From: PALSA-894 sp963828625
GTDB taxonomy: Bacteria; Pseudomonadota; Alphaproteobacteria; Rhizobiales; Xanthobacteraceae
Assembly: GCA_963828625.1 (NCBI GenBank)
Contig: CAWHEX010000006.1
Location: 90,105 to 154,104, forward strand
Length of the DNA stretch: 64,000 nt
Reading direction: 5' to 3'
A program made the translations under genes and the position numbers. Each line of letters begins with the position of its first letter. Position 1 is the stretch's first letter. The notes under the pieces were generated by a model that ran no database searches, was not told the origin of the DNA, and worked only from the letters and a program-made list of their open reading frames with translations. This document shows positions 9,231-18,865 of the stretch, one piece after another.

Positions 9231-10143
9231 ATGGCCGCCAGCGACTACGAGGTTTTCGACGAGCGCTTCCGCAACTGCGTCAACCGCACGTCGCATGTGC
9301 AGCAGCTGTGGACCGGCGGGCGCTGGACCGAGGGGCCGGTGTACTTCCCGGCCGGGCGCTACACGTTGTTCTCCGACATCCCGAACGACCGCATCATGCG
9401 CTACGACGAGACCGACGGCTCGGTCAGCGTGTTCCGCACGCCGTGCGGCTACGCCAACGGCCACACGGTCGACCGGCAGGGCCGGCTCGTGTCGTGCGAG
9501 CACGGCGGGCGGCGCGTCTCGCGCACCGAGATCGACGGGCGCGTCACGGTCATCGCCGACAAGTTTCAGGGCAAGAAGCTCAACTCGCCGAACGACGTGG
9601 TGGTGAAGTCCGACGACTCGATCTGGTTCACCGATCCGCCCTACGGGCTCCTCTCCGACTACGAGGGCCACAAGGCGCAGCCAGGAAAACGGCAACAACG
9701 TCTATCGCGTCGACCCGCAGAGCGGCGAGATCGCGCTCGTCGCCGACGACTTCATCCGGCCGAACGGCCTCGCGTTCTCGCCCGACGAGAAGAAGCTCTA
9801 CATCGTCGACTCGGCGGGCGGGCGCACCAAGGGCCAGCCGAAGCACATCCGCGTGTTCGACGTCGGCGACAACGGCAAGCTCACCGGCGGCAAGGAATTC
9901 GCCGACTGCACGGCGGGCCGCTTCGACGGCATGCGCTTCGACACCGAGGGCCGGCTGTGGGCCGCGACCGACGACGGCGTGCACTGCATCGACACCGACG
10001 GCACGCTGATCGGCAAGGTGAAGATCCCGGAGATCTGCGCGAACGTCGTGTTCGGCGGGCCGAAGCGCAACATGCTCTACATCACCGCCACAAATTCGCT
10101 TTATGGCGTGCTCACGCATGTGAACGGCGCGAAGACGTTCTAG
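9231..10143 (+). CDS. SMP-30/gluconolactonase/LRE family protein; one frameshift
   Basis: A six-bladed beta-propeller of the SMP-30/gluconolactonase family, which hydrolyses sugar or related lactones using one divalent metal. Family motifs seen are GRWTEGPVYFP with the metal Glu, SPNDVVVKSDDSIWFTDPPYG, RPNGLAFSPDEKKLYIVD and the late metal-site segment FDGMRFDTEGRLW. The frame breaks at 9683; removing one A gives HKAQPENGNNVYRVDP. Repaired length is about 303 residues, normal for the family. It starts 1 nt after the LysR stop and is followed after 57 nt by an M20 peptidase, so the three genes may be co-transcribed. Its substrate and any link to phosphonate use are unknown. Confidence 0.85.
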
Positions 10144-10200
10144 CGCCGCCCGCGATCTTTGCCGCGCGACCGACAAACCGCATCGAAGGAAATATCAGCA

Positions 10201-11396
10201 TGTCCACCGTCGACACCAAGGCCGCCGTTGCCCGCCTGATGCGCTTCCTCGCCGTCGAGGGCGTCACCGGCCGCGAGGCGGCGATCGGGCGCGAGGTCGC
10301 GGCGGCGCTGAAGGAGGCGGGCGTTCCCGCGTCCGCGATCTTCCTCGACGACGCCAACGCGCGCATCCCGGTGCCGACCGAGACCGGCAACCTCATCGTC
10401 CACCTGCCCGGCCGCGGCGCGATGCACAACCAGCCGCGCCTGATGTTCATGACGCACCTGGACACCGTGCCGCTGTGCGCGGGCGCGCAGCCCGCCATCA
10501 AGGGCCGCAAAATCGTCAACACCGCGAAGACCGCGCTCGGCGGCGACAACCGCACCGGCTGCGGCGTGCTGGTCACGCTCGCGGCCGAGCTTGCCAAGCA
10601 GAACCTCGACCATCCGCCGCTGACGCTCCTGTTCTGCGTGCGCGAGGAGAGCGGGCTCTACGGCGCGCGCCACGTCGACACCGCCGATCTCGGCCACCCC
10701 GAGATGGCGTTCAACTATGACGGCGGCTCGGCGTCGAACGTCGTCGTGGGCGCGGTCGGCGCCGACCGCTGGGAGGTGGAGATCTTCGGCCGCGCCTCGC
10801 ATGCGGGCGTCGCGCCGGAGCGCGGCATCTCGTCGACGATGATCCTCGGGCTCGCGCTCGCGGACCTGAAAGCCGGCGGCTGGTTCGGCAAGGTCGTGAA
10901 GGGCAAGAAGCAGGGCACCAGCAATGTCGGGCCGGTGACCGGCGGCGAAGGCCGCCCCGCGGGCGACGCCACCAACGTCGTGACCGACTACGTGCATGTG
11001 CGCGGCGAAAGCCGCAGCCACGACGCGGCGTTCTTCAAGCAGATCACCGCGGCCTACAAGGCGGCGTTCGAGAAGGCCGCCAAGAAGGTGAAGAACAGCG
11101 AAGGCAAGACCGGCAAGGTCAAGTTCAAGACGCAGACCGACTATTATCCGTTCCGCATGAAGGACACCCTCCCCGTCGTCAAACGCGCGGCCGCGGCGAT
11201 CAAGGCGGGCGGCGGCACGCCGAACGTGCGCACCGCGAACGGCGGGCTCGACGCGAACTGGATGGTGCGTCACGGCATCCCGACGGTGACGTTCGGCGCC
11301 GGCCAGAACGAGGTGCACACCATCGACGAGTGGATCAATCTCGACGAATACGAGCGGGCGTGCGCGCTGGCGGTGCGGCTCGCGACGATGCGGTGA
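10201..11396 (+). CDS. M20-family metallopeptidase, peptidase T-like
   Basis: A 398-residue M20/M28-clan zinc peptidase most like the peptidase T branch (tripeptide or dipeptide aminopeptidases). Zinc-site sequences are FMTHLDTVP (first His-Asp), ALGGDNRTGCGVL (bridging Asp), CVREESGLYGA (catalytic Glu pair) and FNYDGG. The C-terminal zinc His lies in GQNEVHTIDEW. The dimerisation domain is recognisable by GRASHAGVAPERGI. GAAGGAAA precedes the ATG at 10201. It is cytoplasmic, with no signal peptide. The frame is intact across its full length. Confidence 0.85.
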
Positions 11397-11402
11397 GACT
11401 GG

Positions 11403-12087
11403 ATGATCAATTGCGAGCGCATTGAGACATTCGCTGGTTATGGTCGTCGTGATGCTCCCTGCGTTTTTATCGGAATGGAGGAAGGATTAGGTGATGAACG
11501 CTTCTTAGGAAGAAGTACTCTGTTGGCGGTCTTCTTTCGAGCAAGTGATGGATCTGGAAAAGGCCCACAGAGGAATCAAAGGCCCGCAGCGCTTTGCTGG
11601 GGACGTTTCCTTGCAACCAACTTGGCGTCCGATGTGTGATCTAATGCTTCGCCGTAGCGGGTTCAGCAGCCCTACACTTGCCGATCGAAAGAGGTATCAA
11701 GCCAAAACACTTGGCCGGTCGACGTGCGGGGATACACTGCTACTAGAAATGCTTCCCTATCCCCATCGAAGAGAAACTGATTGGCGCTACAGCGAATGGA
11801 AGCGCTTCAGCACCCGCGACCAATACATTGAGCGATTGCTGCCGAGACGCAAAACCTTGCTTCGGGCGCTTTTAGATGAGGCACCTCGGGAATTTGTCGT
11901 TTGCTACGGCAAGAAATATTGGTGCTACTACGAATGCCTCTTTGAGGGAGCCGGTTGGGAAGCCCTTCCGCTGTTTCGAAGGGCTCGCGTTGCCGAAACA
12001 ACCATCCTCCTGACAAATCACTTCAGCCGCGGCCAACTTTGGCCGGACCGAACACTTGCGCGCCTCTATGAAGCAGCCTGTCGCTAG
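11403..12087 (+). CDS. Conserved hypothetical protein of unknown function; one frameshift
   Basis: I do not recognise a function. Removing one A at 11507 joins two frames into a 227-residue protein beginning MINCERIETFAGYGRRDAP, continuing ERFLEEVLCWRSSFEQVMDL and ending YEAACR. Striking segments are FIGMEEGLG, LQPTWRPMCDLMLRR, QAKTLGRSTCGDTLLLEMLP and PREFVVCYGKKYWCYYECLF. The spacing of conserved-looking patches (GMEE, PTWRPM, LPYPHRRETDW, VVCYG) resembles a nucleotide- or DNA-handling enzyme more than a structural protein, but I cannot name a family. GC content is visibly below that of the neighbours, suggesting recent transfer. It starts 6 nt after the peptidase stop, without a strong ribosome-binding site. 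Confidence 0.6.
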
Positions 12088-12157
12088 CAACCGATGCCGG
12101 GGCTATCTTTGGCCCGCATTCCCCTTTCCTTGTACGGACACGCGTGACGTGGGCCGG

Positions 12158-12186
12158 GAGGCGCGACCGACGGCTGGTCGCGCCTC
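12158..12186. terminator. Hairpin between convergent genes (candidate bidirectional terminator)
   Basis: GAGGCGCGACC at 12158-12168 pairs perfectly with GGTCGCGCCTC at 12176-12186 around a 7-nt loop. It lies between the stop of the unknown gene at 12087 and the end of the convergent broken gene at 12198. There is no long T-run on either side, so termination is plausible but not certain. Confidence 0.5.
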
Positions 12187-12197
12187 AGGTCTATTTG

Positions 12198-12857
12198 CTA
12201 TAGGCCAAGAAATCGATCACGTGCGAACCACTTGGCTGCCTTTGATCTGTGGTCAACTACGGGCGCACAAGTCTTTTCAATTCCGTCTCGAAACTCTTCT
12301 AAAGCTTGGTCACCCGCTTTGGCTTGCTTACCAAACTGCTTGTATGATCCCAAATGTCGGCGCGCATCTGCGCTACGAGTTCGCCATCAAGCGATGTGCC
12401 GTCCTGATATTCAAACATGAGTATTTCGCAAGCAGACTCGAATATCTGTCGTGCGCTGTACAAATTCTGGGAAGTCGCTGCTTCTTGTTCGCCGAACGCG
12501 GCCATACAACGAGGCTGTATCTTCAGAACGCGGTCAAAGAACTCAACATGCCGTTCAAGCCTCTTGATGATTGCATATAGGGGCCCCTCTGTCTCTCTCC
12601 GCTCGGCTCATTCCTTCGGTCGGCATGTCCTCATACTCATAGCCGTGAATAAATTTTCGACGGATATCTTCAAAAACCATTCCGCTTTCATACGCCAAAG
12701 CTAGGGCCTCGAATGCGACGTCCATTCGCCGCTCCTCAATCTTCTCGCGCTGCCATTTGTTGAACGTGCGCAAGCCGACGTATAAGATGACGATCGAAGT
12801 GGCCAACCCCGTTACCGTCAGCAGCTGTGCCTAGCCAAACGTCCAAGGGTCGGTCAA
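12198..12857 (-). pseudogene. Membrane-anchored conserved hypothetical protein, interrupted by an amber codon and two indels
   Basis: Read with repairs, this is a 219-residue protein: N-terminus LTDPWTFG, one transmembrane helix (LLTVTGLATSIVILYVGLR), then a charged cytoplasmic helical domain (KWQREKIEERRMDVAFEALA and onward) ending RDRFLGL. The start is probably the TTG at 12857, with GGGAGA upstream. Three lesions are present: TAG at codon 9, where TGG (Trp) would fit; one extra base at 12575-12579; and one missing base near 12344. The two indels cancel, so the total length stays a multiple of three. GC is low, as in the preceding gene. Given three lesions including a nonsense codon, this one may be truly broken, unlike the single-indel genes. 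Function unknown. Confidence 0.5.
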
Positions 12858-13042
12858 TTTGGTCTCCCGTGGCGGCTTCTGTCTGGTTTCAGGCTTCTAT
12901 GCGAGCAGGAGAAAAGAGACGCTATCTGGTTCTCCGGCTAGCTCGCATGTGCCGCCGCCCGTTGTCTGTCCTGCGTTTTATCGTATCACCCAGCATCCGC
13001 TTCAACGATCGTATTCCGTTATCTTGACTTTATTCCTGTAGT

Positions 13043-13550
13043 GTGAGATGGTGCTTCACCCGCTCCCGCCAAGGGAAGTCTCGCGAACGTCACGAGGCTG
13101 GGAGCGGCGGCGGTGGCTGCGCAAGGGTGCCGAGACGTACACCCAACGCGCGGCAGCCGAAGCTGCACGGTCCCGGCGCGCCGGCTGCGCGCCACCCGGG
13201 GCCCGCGGTGGCATGCCGTACTGCGGTTACCGGCCGCCAGGCATGTCGCGGCTCCAACAGCGGTGGTTAGGCGCGCCGCGCGCAAGCGCGGACGCCCGAA
13301 AAGTCAGACCACCGGGGGCCGTGCGGAGCAGGCTTCAAACATCGCGCGCGGGACGCCGGAGAATTGGCGGACTGGCGGTTCTGAATTCCGGACGGCGCTT
13401 CATCGAAAAGCATCGTCCCGCCTGAGCGCCGCGAGGCGATCAGGCCCGCGGGTCCGTCGAGGACCCGGCGTCCCGCGCGCCCCCTTCCGGCTTCGGCGCG
13501 CTCTCTCAAAACTCGGACGCGAAACGCGCCGCGAGAACGAGAGCGGCTGA
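13043..13550. repeat. Palindrome-rich high-GC intergenic element, possibly a dispersed repeat
   Basis: This stretch contains many short inverted repeats, for example GGTCC and GGACC flanking 5 nt at 13448-13462, and GCGCGCC/GCGCG clusters near 13270. It is non-coding on both strands by my reading. From memory it resembles a multi-copy intergenic element of Bradyrhizobium relatives; I cannot confirm this without a search, so the repeat label is tentative. Confidence 0.35.
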
Positions 13551-13595
13551 GCTCATTCGGAGATCATGACGTGATGCGATGCGCGACCACGAGTT

Positions 13596-13622
13596 CCCTC
13601 GCCCCGCACAGCGGGGAGAGAA
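13596..13622. repeat. REP-like palindrome
   Basis: CCCCGC (13602-13607), ACA, GCGGGG (13611-13616), with partial symmetry extending outward (CCTC on the left, GAGAG on the right). CTCTCCCCGC-type palindromes are common intergenic repeats in this bacterial group (established knowledge, recalled). It could also act as an RNA hairpin. Confidence 0.45.
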
Positions 13623-13809
13623 GGATCGAGCGCATCGCGAAGTCCAAAGCAGAGCATCGCCGACAAGAACGGTCACATAGATCAAGCACGCGGACAGCCA
13701 ACCAATTCCTGCAGACTCCCTTTCAAATCCACAATTTCGGTCTATTGTCACAAATCCGTCATGCAAACCGCGCCCAGCGATTCGGCGCGATGGAGGTTTT
13801 GCGCCAGCG

Positions 13810-15499
13810 ATGTCCGGCACTGAACTGTTCGCCACCTTCCTCGGCAGCGTCGCACTCCTGCTCTGGGGCGTGCGCATGGTGCGCACCGGCATGACGCGCG
13901 CGTTCGGCGCGGCGCTGCGCCGCGCGATCGCCACCTGGGCGCGCACGCGCATCGGCGCGTTCTTCGCCGGCCTCGGCATCACCGGCATCCTGCAAAGCTC
14001 GACCGCGACCACGATGCTGCTCGCCTCGTTCGCGGCGCGCGGGCTGATCGCGCTGCCGCTGGCGCTTGCGGTCGTGCTCGGGGCCGACGTCGGATCGGCC
14101 ATCGTCGCGCAGGTATTCTCGTTCGACGTGAAGTGGCTGTGGACCGTGCTGGTCGCGATCGGCGTGCTGGTGTTCATGTCGACGGAAGCCGACAAGGCGC
14201 GCGGCATCGCGCGCATCTTCATCGGGCTCGGCTTCATGCTGCTCGCGCTCGTGCACATCGGCTCCGCCGCAGCGCCGCTGAAGGACTCCACGCTGTTCCG
14301 CTCGCTGCTGACCGGCCTGGCCGGCGAGCCGGTGCTCGGCTTCCTCGCCGCGACCGCGGTGTCGTGGCTCGTCCATTCGAGCCTCTCGATCGTGCTGCTG
14401 GTGATGTCGCTTGCGGGCGCCGGCGCCCTCCCCGTGCCGCTCGCGCTCGCGCTGGTGCTCGGCGCCAACGTCGGCGGCGCGCTTGCCCCCTACCTCACCC
14501 TCTCCAGCCTCGCCCCCGCCGGCCGCCGCGTGCCGCTCGGCAATCTCATCGCCAAGACCGCGCTGGCGCTGCCCGTCCTATTTCTCGTGACGCCGATCGC
14601 GTCGTGGCTCGCGGTGATCGAGACCGATCCGGGCCGCATCGCGATCAATTTCCACACGGCTTTCAATCTCGCGGTCGCGGCGATTTTCCTTCCGCTGGTG
14701 GCGCTGGTCGCAACGCTCGCGACGCGGATCCTGCCGGATCTGGCGCAGACCGCCGCCTCGACCGAGCCCAAGCACCTCGACCCGACCGTGCTCGACACGC
14801 CCGCCGAGGCGCTCGGCTGCGCGATGCGCGAGACGCTGCACATGGGCGACCGCGTCGCCGAAATGCTGCGGCAGGCGCTGGTGGCGTTCGAGAAATCCGA
14901 TCCGAAGTTCGTCAAGGAAGTGGAGAAGTCCGACAACATCGTCGATGCGCTGCACGAGGCGATCAAGCTCTACATGGTCAAGCTCTCGAAGGCCGAGATG
15001 ACCGACGAGGAAAGCCAGCGCTACGTCGAGATCATCACCTTCACGACGAACCTCGAGCACGTCGGCGACATCATCGACAAGAACCTGATGGAGCTCGCGG
15101 CGAAGAAGATCAAGAACCGCTACACGTTCTCGGCCGAAGGGCTTGAGGAGATTCGCCATTTCCATGCGCGCGTGATGGACAACATGCGGCTTGCATTCAA
15201 CGTGTTCGCCACGCGCGACGTCACGATGGCGCGCCGCCTGCTCGCCGAGAAAGCGATGACGCGCACCGCCGAACTTGCGGCGGCCGACAGCCATTTCGGG
15301 CGGCTGCGCGAGGGGCGGCTGGAATCGCTGGAGACCAGCGCGATCCACCTCGACGTGATGCGCGATCTCAAGCGCATCAACGGGCACCTCACCTCGGTCG
15401 CCTATCCGATCCTCGAGGTCGCGGGCGAATTGCGCGACAGCCGCCTGCGCGAAACGGCCGCCGAGCCGGTGACGAACGGCAAGCCGGTGACGTCCTTAA
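13810..15499 (+). CDS. Na/Pi cotransporter family protein (NptA type) with C-terminal PhoU-like domain; frameshift at the stop
   Basis: An inner-membrane sodium:phosphate symporter-type protein. Two Na_Pi_cotrans repeats are visible by their QSS signatures: GILQSSTATTMLLASF (residues ~55-70) and VHSSLSIVLLVMSLAGAG (~190-205). A cytoplasmic helical PhoU-like domain follows (AMRETLHMGDRVAEML to the end). The frame as given continues 62 codons into the opposite-strand EamA gene. An extra T at 15496-15497 most likely hides the true TAA at 15497-15499, giving a 562-residue protein ending GKPVTS and a stop 1 nt from the convergent EamA stop. With a phosphonate operon nearby, phosphate handling is a recurrent theme, but the genes are not linked by an operon. 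Confidence 0.85.
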
Positions 15500-15500
15500 C

Positions 15501-16346
15501 TTACTGCAGGCGGATCAGCGCGATGCCGCAGACGATCATCACGGCGGCGAAGATGCGCGTGACGCGCAGGTGTTCCTTCAGGAACACCACCGCGATGACG
15601 GCAGCGAACAGCACGCTCGTCTCGCGCAGCGACGCCACGAGTGCGATCGGCGCGACGGTCATCGCCCAGATCACGATCCAGTAGGCGACGAGCGACAGCA
15701 CGCCGCCCACGAGCCCGGTCTTCCAGAACTGCATCATGGCGGGGACGACCGCCGGCCCGCGGCTCGCAATCGCGATCGCCGTGATGAAGGCGCCGTCGAT
15801 CACGAACAGCCACAGCGCATAGGAATGCGCATTGCCGGCCGTGCGCGCGCCGATGCCGTCGACCAGCGAGTAGCAGCAGATCGTCACCGCGGTGAACAAC
15901 GCGTAGGCGACCGCGCGGCGGTTGAGGTGCGCGAGATCGCCGCCGCCGCGCAGCGAGAGCAGGAACACGCCGCTGGTCAGCGCGAAGATGCCCGCCCAGC
16001 CCGTCAGGCTGAAGTTTTCGCCGAGCAGGAGCGCGCCGCCCGCGGCCGTCATCAGCGGCGCGGTGCCGCGCGCGATCGGGTAGACCTGCCCCATGTCGCC
16101 GGAGCGATACGCCCCGGCAAGCCCCACGTAGTAGCCGACATGCGTGATGACGGACGCGATCAGCCACGGCCACGCGGCGAGCGGCGGCACCGGCACGAAC
16201 AGGAGGCCCGGCAGCGAGACGATGCCTGCGGCGGCTGCGATCAGCACGATGGCGAGGAACGGATCGAGCCTGATCTTGATCAGAGCGTTCCACGAGGCGT
16301 GGAACGCCGCCGCGAGCAGAACGACGCCGAAAACGAACGGCTCCAT
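15501..16346 (-). CDS. EamA/DMT-superfamily transporter
   Basis: A 281-residue inner-membrane protein with about ten hydrophobic helices in two EamA repeats (starting MEPFVFGVVLLAAAFHASWN; second repeat from about residue 150). It belongs to the drug/metabolite transporter superfamily; substrate unknown. As given, the reading frame is continuous with the upstream flavoenzyme. Removing one base at 16368 lets that gene end at TAA overlapping this ATG (TAATG), so I annotate two coupled genes rather than a fusion. Co-translation suggests it moves a substrate or product of the flavoenzyme. Confidence 0.85.
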   Translation of the reverse strand: MEPFVFGVVLLAAAFHASWNALIKIRLDPFLAIVLIAAAAGIVSLPGLLFVPVPPLAAWPWLIASVITHVGYYVGLAGAYRSGDMGQVYPIARGTAPLMTAAGGALLLGENFSLTGWAGIFALTSGVFLLSLRGGGDLAHLNRRAVAYALFTAVTICCYSLVDGIGARTAGNAHSYALWLFVIDGAFITAIAIASRGPAVVPAMMQFWKTGLVGGVLSLVAYWIVIWAMTVAPIALVASLRETSVLFAAVIAVVFLKEHLRVTRIFAAVMIVCGIALIRLQ

Positions 16347-18798
16347 TATCCTTTCAGCCTCGCGCCCTGACGGATCGTACGGCGCCTTGAGGCTCGCCGC
16401 GACCTTTACGCGTTCGCCCGCGATGTCGATCTCGAAGCGTGCGCCCAGCCACGCGTCGTCCACGCGCACGCCGCCGGTCGCCGCGTAGCCCAGCGCCACG
16501 ATGCCGCCGACGGTGTGGCCATAGGCGGCGGAGGTGACCTCCCCCACCGGCTCGCCGTTGCGCAGGATCAGTTCGCCGCCGTGCGCGATCGGCGTGTCGG
16601 GCGAGGATGCAACGAAACTGAGGAGCCGGCGTGCCGGCGGCTTGCCTTTCGCGGCGAGCAGCGCGTCGCGGCCGAGGAAGTCACCCTTGTCGAGCTTCAC
16701 CGCGAAGGAGAGCCCCGCCTCGTAAGGATTATAGTCGGGCGTGAGTTCCCGGCCCCAGGCGCGATAGCCCTTCTCGAGCCGCAGCGACTCGATCGCGTAG
16801 TAGCCGGCGTTGCGCACGCCGAGGTCCGCGCCCGCCTGCATCAACGCATCGTAGACACCGACGGCGTATTCGGCCGGAACGTAGAGCTCCCAGCCAAGCT
16901 CGCCCACATAGGTGCGGCGCGAGGCGAGCACGGTCGCGAAGCCGAAGCCGACCTCGCGGATCGCGCCGAACGGAAACGCCGCATTGTCGAGCGGCGTTTT
17001 GGTTAGCCGCGCCAGAAGCTCGCGCGCGCACGGCCCCATCACGGCGATCACCGCATAGGCCGAGGACACATCGGTCAGTGTGGCGCCGGCGCCCTCGGGC
17101 TGATGGCGGCGGATCCAGTCGGCATCGCGCGTCGTCTGCGCCGTGCCGGTGACGAGCAGGAAGCGATCCGGTGCAAGGCGCGCAACCGTCAGATCGCTCT
17201 CATAGGTGCCGCGTGCGTTGAGCAGCCCGGTGTAGACCGTGGTGCCGACCGGCACCGCGACGTCATTGGCGCACAGGTGCTGCAACGCGGCTTCCGCGTC
17301 GCGCCCCTGCATCAGGAATTTCGAAAACGATGTCAGATCGAGGATCGTCACGCCGTCGCGCGTCGCCTTGTGCTCGGCGGCGGCATGCGGGAACCAGTTC
17401 TGGCGCTCCCACGCATAGTCGATGCGCGCGTCGTCCTTCGTGGGCGCGAAGAAGTTCGGCCGCTCCCAGCCCATCTTGGAGCCGAACAGCGCGTTGTGCG
17501 CGGCGAGGCGCTCATAGAGCGGCGAGACGCGCAGCGGCCGCGCGGACTGCAATTCGCGGTTCGGCCAAGGCATCTTGTAGTGCAGGCCAAGCACTTCGCT
17601 GACGCGCTCCTTCAGGAAGCGGTCGTTATCGTAGAAGCGCGCGAAGCGGCGGATATCGACCGGCCACAGATCGAGCGAAGGCTCGCCCTGCATGATCCAT
17701 TCGGCAAGCGCGCGCCCTGCCCCGCCGCCCGACGCAATGCCGATCGAGTTGAAACCCGCCGCGACGAAGAAATTCTTCAGCTCCGGCGCCTCGCCCATGA
17801 TGAAGTTGTTGTCGGGCGTGAAGCTCTCCGGGCCGTTCATGAAGGTCTTGATCTCGGCCGTCTCCAGCGCGGGCAGCCGGATCAGCGCGTTCTCCATCAG
17901 GATCTGGAACTGGTCCCAGTCGTCCGGTAGCATGCCGAATTCGAAGTTCTCCGGAATGCCGTCCATCGCCCACGGCTTCGCCACCGGCTCGAAGCCGCCC
18001 ATCAGCAACCCGCCGACCTCTTCCTTCACGTAGATGTAGCCGTCCGGGTCGCGCAGCACCGGCAGGTCTGGGTGCACGCCGTCGACGCGGCCGGTCACGA
18101 TGTACATGTGCTCGGCGGAATGCAGCGGCACCGTCACGCCCGCAAGCCGCCCGACCGCCTTCGCCCACTGGCCCGCGCAATTGATGACGACCTCGGCCTT
18201 GATGTCGCCGCGCGACGTGGAAACGCCGGTCGCAACGCCGTTCTTCTGGTGGATCGCGGTGACGCGCGTCTGCTCGAAGATGCGCGCGCCATTCTGGCGC
18301 GCGCCTTTGGCCAGCGCCTGCGTCACGTCGGCGGGATTGACCTTGGCGTCTTCGGGCAGCCACAGCGCGCCGAGCAGATCGTCGGTGCGCATCACCGGAT
18401 ATTTCCGCGCGGCCTCCTCGATCGAGATGATCTCGCAGGCGACGCCCTGCGCCTTCGCGGCCGACGCGATGCGCTTGAACAAGCGTCACGCGTTCCGGCG
18501 TGCGCGCGACCAGCACCGAACCGCACTGCTTCCACCCGGTCGCCTGCCCGGTCTCGGCTTCGAGCTGCTGGTAGAGCGCGGCCGAATACTGCACGAGGCG
18601 CGTCATGTTCTGGTGCGCGCGCAGTTGCCCGACCAGACCCGCGGCGTGCCAAGTCGTGCCGCAGGTCAGCCGCCCCTGTTCGAGCAGCACGACATCGCTC
18701 CAGCCGTTCTTGGCGAGGTGATACGCCACCGAACAGCCAATAATGCCGCCGCCGATGACGACCGCGCGGGCACTGCCTGGAAAATTGGGAGAGGTCAC
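16346..18798 (-). CDS. Dimethylglycine/sarcosine dehydrogenase-like flavoenzyme (DAO + GcvT), second copy; two frameshifts
   Basis: Full-length paralogue of the gene at the left edge. Residues ~1-380 form the FAD-dependent DAO domain (AVVIGGGIIGCSVAYHL, TTWHAAGLVGQLRAH, GFNSIGIASGGGAG). The rest is the folate-binding aminomethyltransferase-like half (LDLTSFSKFLMQG, YVGELGWELYVPAEY, ESLRLEKGYRAWGREL). Breaks lie at 18481-18482 (removing one A/T joins ERVTLFKRIASAAK) and 16368 (removing one A gives the usual C-terminus YDPSGARLKG followed by TAA). Repaired length is about 816 residues. It follows a DeoR-type regulator on the same strand and is coupled to an EamA transporter, a likely uptake/oxidation unit for an N-methylated compound. 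The substrate is not known. Confidence 0.87.
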
Positions 18799-18865
18799 GG
18801 GATATGCGGACTCAAAATGCTGGCGTCCGCGAAATATGACAACAAAATATCACAAATTACCAACT

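Larger units (their letters stand above)
12858..13809. other. 950-bp gene-free interval
   Basis: No open frame here looks coding: those present are short, overlapping and Arg/Ala-rich in the way of high-GC noise. The first 180 bases are AT-richer, like the preceding island. GC rises sharply at about 13050, where a palindrome-rich stretch begins. The last 130 bases before 13810 are again mixed and presumably hold the promoter of the Na/Pi cotransporter, although no clear -35/-10 pair stands out. Confidence 0.6.

Noticed and set aside
12299..12505. Separate small gene on the minus strand
   Set aside because: It is the middle part of the broken membrane-anchored gene at 12198-12857, read in a shifted frame.
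13019..13550. Several overlapping open frames on both strands
   Set aside because: Composition, overlap on both strands and lack of start signals indicate non-coding palindrome-rich DNA.
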